This document shows, piece after piece, positions 33,501 through 44,590 of a stretch of DNA of 64,000 bases; within the stretch, counting starts at the first letter, position 1; each line of letters begins with the position of its first letter. Made by a program: the position numbers and the translations under genes. Below the pieces are notes generated by a model. That model searched no databases. It was not told the DNA's origin and saw only the letters and a program-made list of their open reading frames with translations. Source of the stretch: Anastrepha obliqua (taxonomy: Eukaryota; Arthropoda; Insecta; Diptera; Tephritidae); the NCBI RefSeq assembly GCF_027943255.1, contig NC_072892.1, positions 28,171,792 through 28,235,791 on the forward strand, given 5' to 3'.

Positions 33501-34841
33501 ACGCGAAAGCAATTAAAACAAACACAATAAATTATACGCGCACACACACGCCAAAAAATGCATTTGACACACGGCACTTCGTTTTCATTAGTTTGTTTAG
33601 TTTTAATCTCACAAATCACAATATTACAAAGCCAGTTCCCATGCAATTTCAACTACTTTTGTTTGTTCTATATAGGAAAGGGACCTGACGTTAGACTTGT
33701 CAGAATCGACAAAAATTAAGTAGCTGTTTTTGGGAAGACACCTTCCATAGTACTCATTTCGTCTTGAATGTACCCATGCTCTTTAACAGACCGTTATTCG
33801 GCTCTGAGCGAATTTGACAAAATCAGCTGATGTGCTGATGTCACTTGGGATGTGTTTAACAAACTTAAGCTTGTGTTAGTAATACACGAAAAAATCAACC
33901 AATCACTCTTTATTACCGTCTGACCAATGACTGATTGGAGGAGTGTGTGAAATGGTTGTGTAAATTTGTGGAAAAAATTATGTTAGTGATAAAACGAAGA
34001 AATGAACATTGTTTTTGCTCAAGTTATTTTGTTGCTATCTGAACAACCATAGTGGGATGATTTCAAAGGTGAGCTATTTAACAAATTTGACAGAATCAGC
34101 TGATGGGCTGACATCACTTGTCACGCAGCAGTTTGTTTACGCAAAAACTAAGATTGTGTTAGTGATATAAGAAAAACATGAACCAATGATACTTCGTTGC
34201 CGTCTGAACAACGACTTATTGAACGAGTGAATGAATATGTTGAAATTATAGTGCAGAATCCCCGATAAGAATTAGCGGATACCAAGGCGCTTTTATTAAA
34301 GATGGTGGAACTGGACCAACAACAACGTTTTGAACATTGAAATATCGCGATAAAAGAAAGTAGTGCACCACCGACTTGAAGATGGAGCTGGAAGCGACGA
34401 CATTTAGACCTTTCATTTCATGCTCAAAAAAAAAAGGGACTGGTTTATCGATACCACTTTTAATAGATTCGCTAAGGCGAAGGCAAAGATTTGTTTATAA
34501 TTCTCCAGGTAATTAAGACTGAATTCCTGACAAATGAGGTACTTCGTTATCACAATTATGTTTGGCGAATTATGTTTTTCGAAGAGTAATTGGAAAGTGA
34601 ATTACGAATGAGAGCAAATTACGTAGCGTGGGAACGTAGCATTACTGTAATTTAAGCTTGACTATTCACGACTTGCAGTTTGTCTGCGACAGAAAATATC
34701 GATATACGAGTATTTGAACAGTCGACTAAAGTATCTTGGACTCGCCTATCGCTAGATGTCAAATTAAAAGAAAAAACGCTTAAGGTTGATGTTTCTACAT
34801 ATGAAGTAGCCAATTTAGAGTGTGGAATAAAATGTATCTGA
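30593..34841 (+). CDS. candidate small two-exon gene, function unknown (59 aa)
   Basis: Exon 1 (30593-30609) is ATG ATG TCC AAG GAA CC followed by a strong donor GTAAGTAATT. After 4069 bp, acceptor CTTGCAG precedes exon 2 (34679-34841), which continues in the same frame to TGA. The product starts MMSKEPLSATENIDIRVFEQ and contains KVSWTRLSLDVKLKEKTLKV and then DVSTYEVANLECG. I do not recognise it. The reading rests on frame agreement across the splice and a composition like a real beta-rich protein. Exon 1 sits about 220 bp after the UBE2G1 stop. The intron holds MITEs, two mariners and a SINE. Further exons may be missing, or exon 2 may belong to another gene. Confidence 0.45.
30946..31162. 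mobile_element. hAT-like MITE 'CAAGGCG' family, 217-bp copy
   Basis: The left end CAAGGCGCATTCGTTAAAGG is inverted at the right end as ACCTTTAATAGATTCTCCTTG. The GGTGGT / ACCACC continuation also pairs. I do not see a clean 8-bp duplication, so the flanks have decayed. Interior non-coding. Confidence 0.68.
31488..31668 (-). mobile_element. SINE family 1, diverged inverted copy
   Basis: In reverse orientation it holds TGTGCGTCTTGATGTTGCTC, CGGAGGTTTACCATTGACTG and an AAGATTTGAACC B-box-like end. Several internal deletions are present relative to the copies at 41405 and 50888. Confidence 0.7.
31843..32763 (+). mobile_element. mariner with about 58-bp terminal repeats, broken by a nested MITE
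   Basis: The left end CTTCTGCTCAAATATGAAGG is inverted at the right end (CCTTCATATTTGAGCAGAAG). The match continues through GAGACGGTATCAATAAAACG and CCGCGGATGACATATGGCA with one mismatch. Interior translations give SQWYKLFKEGRTSVENLPHE (helix-turn-helix side), then HHDNAPAK and, after the inserted MITE, PYSPDMAPCDFFLFPKLKL. These are mariner DD34D hallmarks. The coding region is internally deleted and frameshifted. A 226-bp MITE with its own target duplication splits it at 32188-32413. Confidence 0.85.
32188..32413. mobile_element. hAT-like MITE nested in the mariner, exact 8-bp duplication
   Basis: Ends CAAGGCGAATTTATTA and TAATAAATCCACCTTG are inverted, extended by GGTGACAGC / GCTGTCACC. 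It is flanked by exact GCACCAGC (32180-32187 and 32414-32421). The split separates the mariner motif HHDNAPA from the following HTS region, so the MITE arrived after the mariner. It is the best-bounded member of the CAAGGCG family and sets its length at 226 bp. Confidence 0.9.
33050..33360 (+). mobile_element. mariner-like transposase N-terminal remnant
   Basis: MVVYTLKERWEEEKHRLKR, then DKPTRDRPKTVRTPENIAAV, then SIIKRKDCTSK in shifted frames. This resembles the N-terminal DNA-binding half of mariner-type transposases with the 'R-P-T-V-RT-EN-I' linker. The catalytic half is missing. Confidence 0.58.
33797..34262 (+). repeat. two tandem copies of an unnamed dispersed repeat
   Basis: About 33797-33975 and 34070-34262 are related to each other and to 44396-44585. 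Shared landmarks are AATTTGACAGAATCAGCTGA, GCTGACATCACTTG, TTGTGTTAGTGATATA, AACCAATGA..CTTCGTTGCC and GA(C/A)GAGTG(T/A)(G/A)TGAAT. Non-coding. The element's full limits are unclear. Confidence 0.65.
34283..34478. mobile_element. hAT-like MITE 'CAAGGCG' family, about 196-bp decayed copy
   Basis: The left end CAAGGCGCTTTTATTAAAGA is opposed on the right by ATACCACTTTTAATAGATTC followed by a rearranged CGCTAAGG. No exact target duplication remains. It directly follows the dispersed repeat at 34070-34262 and lies 200 bp before exon 2 of the candidate small gene. Confidence 0.58.
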
Positions 34842-35444
34842 ATCAGGCTTATAAATTCTTTTTTCAACATTTTCTTATATGACCAACACAATCTCAGAAT
34901 ATGCTGACCTCTGTTGTAAACAAATCGCTTTCATATCCCATGTTACGTCAGAAAATCAGATGGTTTCCTCAAGTTGGAGGAGAGCGCATTAGCGATGTTG
35001 GCTATATCTTTGTATTTCTGTGGTAGTAACGGACCGGTCACGGCGGCCGTATTTGATGCCTTTTTTTTAAGATGAGCCACTTGCACGCACCTGGAACACG
35101 TTACCTCACTAAAACAACTTTACTACACTTTGGTAGTTTAATAATATTTTGGTCAGTAACGGACCAAGTACATATTCATATTTACTGTGTATACAATTTT
35201 CTTCACAAACAAGATTTCTTCATTTAGTAGAATTACTGCTTCAGAAACCAAACGAATTTTATACATCGTTAAGGAACAAGATTTTTAATGTAGCATACAC
35301 TGCAGAGTACAGTTTACCAAATTAACAAATGCTAAAAGAAGGGTATTTGGGTAGAGCAGTATCGCTAAACCATATTACACGAATTTCAACTACATATACA
35401 TATAGTTACTTAATGAGGTAATATTAAAAACTAAAACATTGCGA
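34842..35444. other. spacer between candidate small gene and Set1 3' end
   Basis: AT-rich. It should contain the Set1 3' untranslated region (minus strand, below 35445), but I cannot place a polyadenylation site reliably. No other gene or repeat recognised. Confidence 0.35.
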
Positions 35445-38400
35445 TTAATTGAGAGTCCCCCGGCAGCCTTGTGCTCCGCACAAGCAAGGAATTTTCTCAT
35501 CCTCTAATGGAAATTTATAATCGTAAGTTATCTCTTCGTTTACTCCTATCTGTTGTTTGGAATAAATCACAATCTTCTTTTCAGACTCTATAGTTATGAC
35601 CTTAGCATAGCAGTTGGGCTGTAAAAAAAACGAATTAATTCCATTAAGGAGAAAGTATCATACATACAAATACTTACGTTACAACTGTGATTAATAAAGC
35701 GAGCTAAATTACCACACTTTGTGGCATCAATAATTGTTTCCATATCAATCCTAAATAAATATGAGCTGCCGATTCCTATTGCCTCGTACTTGGTCTCCCG
35801 CAAATCAGCAACTATAGGACGTATCATTTGTCCAACGTATTCTATAACCATTTCATCGGCCGCAATTGGTTCCATCGCGAACAAACCCCAATCATGGATG
35901 GCCGACTTGGCGAACTTAAGTTGTTTCTTTCGGAATTTCAATTGATTAAACTTTAACAATTCAGACTCTCCAATTGAGCCAAATGCTGTAAGCAAACGTC
36001 TTTGATTTGATCGTGCTTCACGTGAAATTCCTTGCATTTTAGATATCAACTTATTATGCGATTGCAATAATTGATCGTCGAGGCGATCAATGCTTAAAGC
36101 ATTATCTGCACTAGATTTCGCATGATGGTATTTATGTTTAGCCTTCTCTCTAATATCTAATTTATAGTAACCTTCTGTGCGAGCACATCCAGTTTTATGT
36201 CGCTTAAGTTCATCTTCTCTTTTTCGTTTTTTTGCCGGAGGCGGGATCAATGAACGATCAGTCACACAATGATCCACCCAATGAGTATTATTCAACCAAA
36301 ATCTGTGAAATAAAAATAAATATTTACATAAGGTGCTATGCTCTAGTCCTAATATGTATCCAGTTAAATACCCATAAGTGTCTTCTTGAAGATGAATCTC
36401 ATAACTTTTTCGAATATAGTCGATGTCTTCAATGTCAATTCCTTTGGTAAGAAATTCATAAAGTACCATTAACTCATCAGTGGCATCACGGACTTTAAAG
36501 AGCTCCAAAGGAATAAATTTAGACTGTGACGCCAACTTTTGCACTAAAACTTCTTTAGGGAGTGACTTCTTTTCGGCAATAAGCGTATATGATTTTTGTT
36601 TTGAGCCATTTTTTCTTCGAACTCTTGTAGAGTCCTTTCGCGGACGCCCAGGCCCAGGCCTTGTATTTTGCCGCTGGACTATCTGTTCTTCCGAAATAAA
36701 AAGTTCTGTGTTACTTTGTGAAGAAGTAAGAGTTACATAACCACCGTGGTCATGAGCCAAGTTTTGTTGTTTCTCGGTAGCATTCTCTCCGTTGGAGTAA
36801 ATATGAGTTGGTTCCAGATTGTGGCCTATCGATGTATCAGCATGTGGCGGTAATGAATAGCAATGCTCTAGAGCCACTTGACTAGCCTGACTTGCTTGAC
36901 TTGAGCCACCATCAGACGATGGCGACATTTTCACATCTTCGCTATATTCTTGTTTTGTTGACAACTTTTCATAATGCAGCTTAGTACTCCTTTCTCTGTC
37001 AAATCCATTCGATAATTTAAGTTCCTGATCGTTGCATACTTCACCCAATTTCGAGGCCGTATTTTGTGAAGGAACAGAAACAGTAATCGATTGTGTTTTT
37101 CGTTTTATTTCCTGCTTTTCTTCATATTTTACGTCATCCTTATCTTTGCTGGAGGCAATGGCAAAAGTTATATCTCTCTTTACCTCGCTCTTCTCGTTTT
37201 TCTTGACAAGCAAATTGGTACTATCTTCTGTCCTTTCTGCAGTTACTGTAGATTTTTGGATATCCGATACATTTTTTATGGTATGACTTTCAGCTTGATT
37301 CGATAGCATTGAAAAATCATTTGAGGTATATGGATTCCGTCTTCCGTCTCCTGCACTCTCCTTTTCATTTTGAGTTTCGCGCTGTTTAAGGGCTTGCTCC
37401 TCCAGAAACTCTCGTTCTATTTGAGCCATATACTCAGTATTACGGCGACGCCGTTCTTGATATTCCCGCTCTTCCTCCGAGTCACTATATATGCGGTCAT
37501 ACTCAAAATTAGATATGTTTTTAGCTAATTTTGCGGCATCCTTGTCTTGAACTGATTCGCGTGTGAATGTTGTACAACCTTCATTTTCAGTGGTGACACT
37601 TAAATTATCACTTTCAAGTTTATTGCCCTTTTCCTCACTTTCCCCTTCAACCGTTATAGTACTGTCTTTGCTAATGTCTTCTAAATCGGCCGTAATGGAA
37701 AAGTCTCCATGTACTTTGGACTGTTTTACATATCCTACAGTATTGCTTTCTCCTTTCCTATTTCGATAGCTGTTTTGTTCCTCATCACTATCTGAATAAA
37801 TATAGTTTTTCAAGCCTGTAGGCTTTTTTAACTTTTTACTTTCCTCTTTCCAAGAACTAATTTCTGGCGCTCTTTGTTTCATTAGTACGTTACACTTTCC
37901 ATTCTCACGTGCAGAATCATTTTCAGAACACGAACCGAAGTCGTCCTCAGATAAGGCGCTTTCATCGCTTGACTGCCCCTCTTCACTACTCTCCTCAGAC
38001 GTTGAAGACGAAAAACTAGAGGAGCTGGCTTTTCGAACAGAATTCGACAAAAGTTCTGAAACGGTAACAATCTTTTCACTTTTATTACGAAGCGTGTTGA
38101 TGCCTGAAGTAGCATCATCCTTTTCCGAATCAGAACCTTGAACCATTTCATCTTGATCACTTAAATGCTTTTCATAATCATCCTTAGCCTGAGGAATGGA
38201 ATCTTTTCGAATACGACGAAATGATGGCAATTTCGGAATCGACGCTCGAAGACCAAGGCTAGTAAATGAACACAAATCAGATATATCGCACTGATTATTA
38301 ATTATCTGGTTTATATCTGGTGCTTTATCAGTCCGTCCCGCTATTGATTTGGTAAACTTATCATCTACCACTGAATTTCTTTCTTTATGACGACTTTTTT

Positions 38401-40934
38401 GCATTTGGTCATCCCACCAAGACTCGAAATTTTTATAAGCTGTGTTTTCAATCATTTTCTTGTTGAAATCACGTTTAAGTATCTGCTTTAATTCATTGCT
38501 CACACGCTCCACCACTGCATCTATTTGTTTCTTGAAAGGATCATTTTGGTGGTAGGCATAATTTGAATATATTCTATAATTATCATTGGCATATGTTTGA
38601 GTACAATGACCGAACTCCTCATTATATGAACCGTAAGTCATACTTCCAAAACCAGGCATGTAAGTTGAATGCATATACGCCGGGTTAGGAAAATGATGTG
38701 ATGTAGAAGTATCGGTATGAAGTAAAGGATACCCCAAATTCTGTTTATAATACCCGTTTTCATGATTAGAGTAGTAGGATGTAAAATTTGATCTTACAAC
38801 TGGTTCCGCCGAACTAGAATTTTTTCCTAAGATAGCACTTGGTGGAGGCGGTTTTTCGCGGCGTTGGGCACCATCGTGAGACGAAAGGCTTGATAAAGAC
38901 ATCCGGTCTTCTTCTTTGTTCGTTCGAATTGGACTTGACGATTCTTTTTTTAGGAGAATTTCGTCATCACTTGAAGAAATATCACTAGCATCGTTTTGCT
39001 CATATATACACGACTTTTTTGTATTTCTTTTAACATGTGCGGATGTTTTATTTTTAGTTTTTTCTTTAGTCTCTGAACTTACTTCATTATTATCATGCTT
39101 TACTTTGGAGTTTTCAACTTCTGACTCACTACTATCAATTTGAAGAAATGGTGGAGCATTTCCGAACGATTTTCGTTTAAACATCATTTCTATTCGAGTA
39201 TCCAAGTCGACGTTTCCTGACTCATTTATATCACTTTTATCTATCGATATAGAATCTTCTTTTGTTGCACAGACAGGTGATTGCGATAGTTTGTTTATTT
39301 TTTGCGATTCTACGTATTTTTCAGGAGTGGACTGTCCTGGAGGCAGGGGTTCTGGGTCGTCCCAATTTGGTGTTCTATCCGGGGGAGGAGGGGGCGGAAT
39401 TTCGACTGGTGGCGGTGCTGGAGTTTGCGGAACATTCCAGTTTTTTTGTACGATCCAAGAATTTTGAGATGACTCGGTATTATACCCATATGAAGAATAT
39501 CTGTAAGTTTGCTCGGATGTAATGTTAATTGATGACCCTAAAGTCTGCACAGATTGGTGTGGAATCGAAGATTCATGATGGTGCAAATAATATGTATCAG
39601 GAGGAGGTAAATTTGAAATGTAATTATCCTGCAAATCATATTGTCTTGCTGACTGTGTTGGAAATCTTTTATTATGACATTTATTTTTTTCCCGATCTTT
39701 TTCTGATCTTGTGACACTTTTTTTGCGGTAATCGCGTTCGCTGGATGTATCACGGTCTCGGCGTCTGTCAACGTCACGTTCTCGGTGTCGTAATTTATTG
39801 TAATCTCTATCACGTTCTCGATCTCGGCGACCACCACGCTCTCTACTTCTTTCTTTAAGGTGATCTTGGTCGAATTCCTGTCTACTATATTGTTTTATAC
39901 GCTCCTGTCTTACCGACGAATATTTGTGTTCCTTAATTCTGGAATCACGATGTTGATATTCACTCCCCGTATATCTCCTGTACATGTGAGCATCATTTTT
40001 CAAAAAATCCCGATCTTTTCGGAAAGTTTGATATACGGGTAACGCGGTAGCATTAAAACCATCTTCAGATTGGTATACACGCTGAGAATCTGGAGTTTCA
40101 TGTGTCGAAGTATTTTGAAGCATTCCACTACTTGGTTGAGATGTGAATATATTATTACCTGGAATACCTACGTTAGAAACTTGCTTTGATTTTCCTGACG
40201 CAAGGTTTTCTATTGTTTGTTTACATATTCTTCCAAACGGATCGTGAAAAACGCTTAGCACCTAGAAGAAATAAATTAGTTTTAACGGCAACGGAATTTG
40301 CGTTGGTAGTACCTTGCCCATAACAGATTTTTGGTTGTATTTTTCAATACATAACCGGGCGGCTTTTGCATTTTCAAACACGATGCGTGCAACACCAAGG
40401 TGTTTATTAGTTGACGGATGGTGATATATTAAGAGCTCATCGTAGAGACCACATTTACTTAACATCCCTCCCAAAAATTGCCGATCTATATTGTCATTCA
40501 AATTTGTTACAGTAATTTCAATTAACGGAGGTTGTCCAACGTAATTTTGGTCGATCTTCAAACTGAAAGATAGCAATTTATTAGAATTACATTAAAATAA
40601 ACTGCTATATTTATTTTTACCGTGGAACGATGAGGATCATGGGGTCCACCGGCTTTGCACGCATGCGAACTATTGGGTTTCGCGGGTCCCTTGGTATTAC
40701 AGAAGAATACGCTTGATCTGCTCCCACCACACCATCGTAACGATATATTTTGCTAGCACCTTTTATCAACGCTGGGTCCGAGAGCAATTTAAAATTTCTT
40801 TGACCTTTGGGAACTGCATTTAAAATAGTTCCAGTGGTTTTTATGTCAAAGCTCCCTTGTTCATTATTGCTTCCGCTGCTCGTGGCACAGTTTAAAGTAT
40901 TGCCATCCATAAGGCTATGCATTATTCTGCGCAA
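35445..40934 (-). CDS. Set1: Set1/SETD1 histone H3 lysine-4 methyltransferase
   Basis: Five exons, 40934-40621, 40562-40313, 40261-36372, 36302-35678 and 35618-35445, total 5253 bases: 1750 residues plus TAA. All four introns are 51-69 bp with GT-AG borders. The N-terminus has the SETD1 KIYRYDG motif. Exon 2 encodes an RRM (IEITVTNLN..., [11 protein letters not shown]). An Arg/Asp/Glu-rich tract lies near residues 330-390 and a polyproline tract ([10 protein letters not shown]) near 470. Very acidic low-complexity regions follow. The N-SET part carries the WDR5-interaction motif GCARTEGYY at 1523-1531. The SET domain ([31 protein letters not shown]) and the post-[11 protein letters not shown] end the protein. 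It would trimethylate or dimethylate H3K4 at promoters within COMPASS. The substrate-binding NHSC and catalytic-pocket tyrosine (ITYDYK) are present. Confidence 0.96.
36303..36371 (-). other. 69-bp stop-free in-frame intron of Set1
   Basis: The donor TATGG|GTATTT and acceptor TTTCAC-AG|ATTTTGG give, when spliced, [13 protein letters not shown], which matches the SETD1 family. The intron length is a multiple of three and it contains no stop codon, so unspliced RNA would encode 23 extra residues. That is why a single uninterrupted frame runs through it. Confidence 0.85.
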
Positions 40935-41404
40935 AGACAGTAATCAGAGACTTTCCAATATACAATTTTCCACAGCTCAGATATGTACGTGATTATTTAA
41001 GCTCATCCATAAGCTGCAGGACTGTGCCAATAGCAATCTGCTAGTAGAAGATAAAAATTACTTCAAAAATAAATCTAAATTGTGGTCTTCAGCATTCAGC
41101 CCAAATTTTCTCAAACTTTCGACACAAATATGAGGTAAACCACTTTATTCACTATAAATTAGATACAATCAGAGAAGGCAGTCTACAAAATCGATAATTT
41201 ACCACCATCACCATGCACTTAAAACCCTTCATACTAATATGGGTTTTCATGTCGACCAATGACATTACGTTTGAGAAGAAGTGGCAAGTTTTTACTGGAT
41301 AAACTTTTATTTGTAAAAATTTGTAGGTAAGAAAAACAATTGATCGCAAAGTAAAATTAAATACGAATTAAAATTTGCGAATTTAGCCAAAGTTTTAAAT
41401 TTAA
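40935..41404. other. Set1 upstream region, no clear gene
   Basis: Contains the probable Set1 5' untranslated region and promoter on the minus strand. A short plus-strand frame from an ATG near 41214 (MHLKPFILIWVF..., 29 codons) is open but unsupported. Confidence 0.35.
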
Positions 41405-41733
41405 CGGCGGCCGCCGTAGCCGAATGGGTTGGTGCGTGATTACCATTCGGAATTCACTGAGAGGTCGTTGGTTCGAATCTCGGTGAAACCAAAATTAATA
41501 AAAACATTTTTCTAATAGCGGTCGCCCCTCGGCAGGCAATGGCAAACCTCCGAGTGTATTTCTGCCATGAAAAAGCTCCTCATAAAAATATCTGCCGTTC
41601 GGAGTCGGCTTGAAACTGTAGGTCCCTCCATTTGTGGAACAACATCAAAACGCACACAACAAATAGGAGGAGGAGCTCGGCCAAACACCTAACAGAAGTG
41701 TACGCGCCAATTATTTATTAATTTTTTTTTTTT
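41405..41733 (+). mobile_element. tRNA-derived SINE, family 1 (copy e), exact 11-bp target duplication
   Basis: Full-length: head CGGCGGCCGCCGTAGCCGAA, A-box region GGGTTGGTGCGTGA, B box GGTTCGAATCTC at 41470-41481, then the body (AATAGCGGTCGCCCCTCGGC, GTTCGGAGTCGGCTTGAAAC, TAGGAGGAGGAGCTCGGCCA). The tail AATTATTTATTAA ends in about 16 T. TTTAAATTTAA flanks both sides (41394-41404 and 41734-41744). The long variable-arm-like spacing between anticodon region and B box resembles a Ser/Leu-class tRNA. Confidence 0.93.
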
Positions 41734-41831
41734 TTTAAATTTAATTAATAATGTTGAATAAAATCGAGAGTGCAAGTAAATATATTTTAAATAAAATTTA
41801 TGAAGTTTATTTGAAGTTATATGTTTCATAG

Positions 41832-42349
41832 GAATTGGGCAATGATGTAGAGGTATGTATCTCTGAGCCACAGCCTTCAGTCACCGTTGCTGCATTTTCC
41901 GGAATACAAATCGGGAGCATTGAATGTATCTTATGTGTTTCATACTTGTAAATATGAAGAAAGCTGTGATTGCTAATAGAATTTTCTTCATCTGACAGCG
42001 ATGATGAAATGGAACGAATTAGTATGGACAAAATAAAATCATGTGGTGCTATGTATTTTATTATTTTATTATTATTTTTTATATAATACGAGGTAACTTA
42101 ACCGAAAAAATATTGAATTTTAATGAATTTACCAACCAACAATTGAATCATCTGCTCATAAAACTTGTAAATTGTTACTGGCTTTGCGTTTATGAACTTT
42201 TTATTAATGGTTTTCTCTTTGAGTGCGAGAAGTGCTGCAAATGCATTTGCAGTGATTTCCTTTCGAAAATAGCTTCGTACCGTGACATGGTAGACACGGA
42301 ATTAATTCCACTAATATCCATATATCACCTTGGTTTGCATGACCTTTAA
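41832..42349 (+). pseudogene. coding-like stretches of an unrecognised gene or relic
   Basis: 41832-41949 is open (ELGNDVEVCISEPQPSVTVA...) and ends near a possible donor TT|GTAAAT. The same frame reopens at about 41981 (EFSSSDSDDEMERISMDKIK). A further open segment at 42090-42346 reads TEKILNFNEFTNQQLNHLL and ends in TAA. The pieces do not join through consistent splice phases: the gap at 41948-41979 is too short for an intron. So this may be a decayed gene or chance. I do not recognise a family. Confidence 0.25.
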
Positions 42350-42359
42350 TATTTCGGCT

Positions 42360-43115
42360 ATGCGGTCCGAGTTGAAGAATATTTGTTATCCAGAGTCCAG
42401 CAGAGCGCGAGGCATTAGCCTTGCTCCATATGTACTGTGCAACTGCATCAATTGTTCTTAACTAGGATGTGTGACTGCATTCTATTCAGAGGGGTAAATT
42501 TGCTGCATTTGAAGGCAAAATGATTATTTTTTTCGTTGCACAACGTAAATTTGTGTACACAGGCAAATTAAAATCCGCTGGGCAACGCTCATTTCAACTT
42601 TTTTTGGAGGGTAAAAAATGTTGAAACTTTGCCCGATTGGCTTATAATATTTTGCGGAAACGACATGCAAATTTTACAGGCTGTGTACAAGGCAGAATAA
42701 ATGCAATATAATTATGAGCAACTAACTGGTAATGAGAGTATTTATGTATGTATAATAATTTTACAATTCGCAAACATTTTACAAACATCATTTGTTTGAA
42801 GTTTGGCCGAGGCTCTCCGGCAATTTGTGTTGTGCGTTTTGATGCTGGGCTTAGATGTGGTATTGTGATGTGTACAGGGAAAGAAAGACCTTAATATCTA
42901 AGTGCAAATCTTCTCATTTTTCATTTCATTCAATTCTCTACTTTCAATAAATTTGGGTTAACCCAAATGGTTAAAGAATGAAGAGTGATTGACATCTTCA
43001 TAGATTGACACCGTTTCGAAAGTCTTTGGAGAGGTTTATACTCGATTTGAATTTCGTTACTACATTATATCGATAAATTTTGGGTATCTCCGTTTAGTTG
43101 TCAAAGTAGCTAAAG
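42360..43115. other. MED21 upstream spacer with a SINE scrap
   Basis: At 42798-42852 (minus), TTTGGCCGAGGCTCTCCGGC and TGTGCGTTTTGATGCTGGGC look like a 3'-end scrap of SINE family 1. The rest is AT-rich and will include the MED21 promoter; no other gene seen. Confidence 0.45.
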
Positions 43116-43604
43116 ATGGCTGACCGCTTGACACAACTTCAGGATACAGTGAATCAAGTTGGTTTTTAAAATATCATAGTATTGTGAGAAGTTAATATTG
43201 TTTTGTTTATTTTACAGCAGGCTGAGCATTTCTGCAATGCTATCGGTATTATTCAACAAACATCTTTTCCAAGCAAGTTTCCGAACTTTGATCGAACTGG
43301 TTCCCAAACACCTCTCCAAGCAACACCACAAGAAGATTACGCTCAGCTTTTTGCCCAATTGATTTCGCGTTGTGCTAAAGATATAGATACGCTCATCGAA
43401 TCCTTACCAAATGAAGATAGCTCTACTGAGCTTCAACACCAAAGTCTGAGGAGACTAGAAATTGAGAATCAGGAATGCGCAAAAAGACTTGACGAAATTG
43501 TTCAGAACGGTGATGTTTTGCTGGGGAAAATACAAATAGCGCTTGAAGATATTGCTCAAGCACAATTAGAAATGCATATAACTTCTACAAATAACGTTTT
43601 CTAG
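43116..43604 (+). CDS. MED21: Mediator complex subunit 21
   Basis: Exon 1 (43116-43157) encodes MADRLTQLQDTVNQ and exon 2 (43218-43604) continues QAEHFCNAIGIIQQTS to a TAG stop: 142 residues, the expected size for the family. MED21 is a small helical subunit that dimerises with MED7 in the Mediator middle module, linking activators to RNA polymerase II. The exon-2 part has the conserved YAQLFAQLISRCAKDIDTLI block followed by a coiled-coil-like C-terminus. The intron is 60 bp (CAA|gttggt ... ttacag|CAG). The start is the ATG of the family N-terminus. Confidence 0.96.
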
Positions 43605-44389
43605 TCGTCTTGGAACTAATTCTAGAGGGATTTTTTAATAAAAGCGGCTAAAAGTGGTTTTGCCGGCTTTGCGTAATTATTATTGTTTTGATGGTATTCA
43701 TGATTCGAAATGAATTCGGTAGGCCTCTTATTTTAGTTGTTCTCGTTAAGTTACTGCAGGCCGCGCAATAATTTAGTTTTTGGCCAAGGCGAATCACTCT
43801 CATTCTTGGTTTTTGGCAATCGTGAGTAAAAAATACAAACCGTTTCCTCAAAAAAAAAAAAACTAGAAATGACGTTCGATCTTGTTTTAGCAGCATAAAC
43901 ATTCCCCATACTGCTAAGGCATAAGTGTATCAGGGAATACAAATTATCCCTTTGATGTAAATAATTAAGTCTTTGTATAAGTTTTTAAGTAAATAAAATT
44001 TGTAAGAAAAAATCACCTTAGGAACATTTTAAAATTGATTAAAAACACAATATAAATTAATAGATGAAAACATATTTTATTTATTTATGGGACTTGTGTA
44101 TGTAATTTTAATAGAAAGTTTATTTAAACAAAGAAAGAAACAAAAAATCAATAAGTTATGCCAGATCCTGGCGTGCACCTTAAGCGTAGCGGAATCATGC
44201 AGATGTATAGTAACAAATACGTTAATTTGTCCTCAGCGAAATTCAAGAAATCAGCTGAGTTAATAAAGGTTATGACGGGGAGTTGATTACAACAGCGGTC
44301 GGCAAAAACTGTTACAAAAAAATCAGAGCAACCACGGGTCCACGTTACCACGTTGCTCGGTGAAAAGATTTTTAGAGGTGTGCTATTTA
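43605..44389. other. MED21 downstream spacer
   Basis: AT-rich. A fragment at 43877-43913 (TTAGCAGCATAAACATTCCC, minus sense) is the 3' part of the short (CAA)n-tailed retroposon. No gene or complete element otherwise. Confidence 0.4.
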
Positions 44390-44590
44390 GTAGAGCGTTA
44401 TTCGGTCAGCGAATTTGGCAGAATCAGCTGGTGAGCTGACATGACTGGGGATATGTTTGCAAAAAAAAACTGAGATTGTGTTGGTGATATACGACAAAAA
44501 ATCAACCAATGACACTTCGTTGCCAATGACACGACTGATTGGACGAGTGTGTGAATGTATGTGAAATAATCGTGCAAGATTCGGCTGCCG
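44390..44590 (+). repeat. third copy of the unnamed dispersed repeat
   Basis: GTTATTCGGTCAGCGAATTT, AATCAGCTGGTGAGCTGACA, TTGTGTTGGTGATATACGAC and AACCAATGACACTTCGTTGC match the two copies at 33797-34262. Non-coding. Confidence 0.65.

Noticed and set aside
35594..40261. A single 1555-residue minus-strand protein
   Set aside because: It reads through a 69-bp Set1 intron and into another intron after NHSCN; the spliced model matches SETD1 far better.
41405..41485. A possible serine/leucine tRNA gene
   Set aside because: The tRNA-like part is the head of a multi-copy element with target duplications; it lacks a proper acceptor stem.
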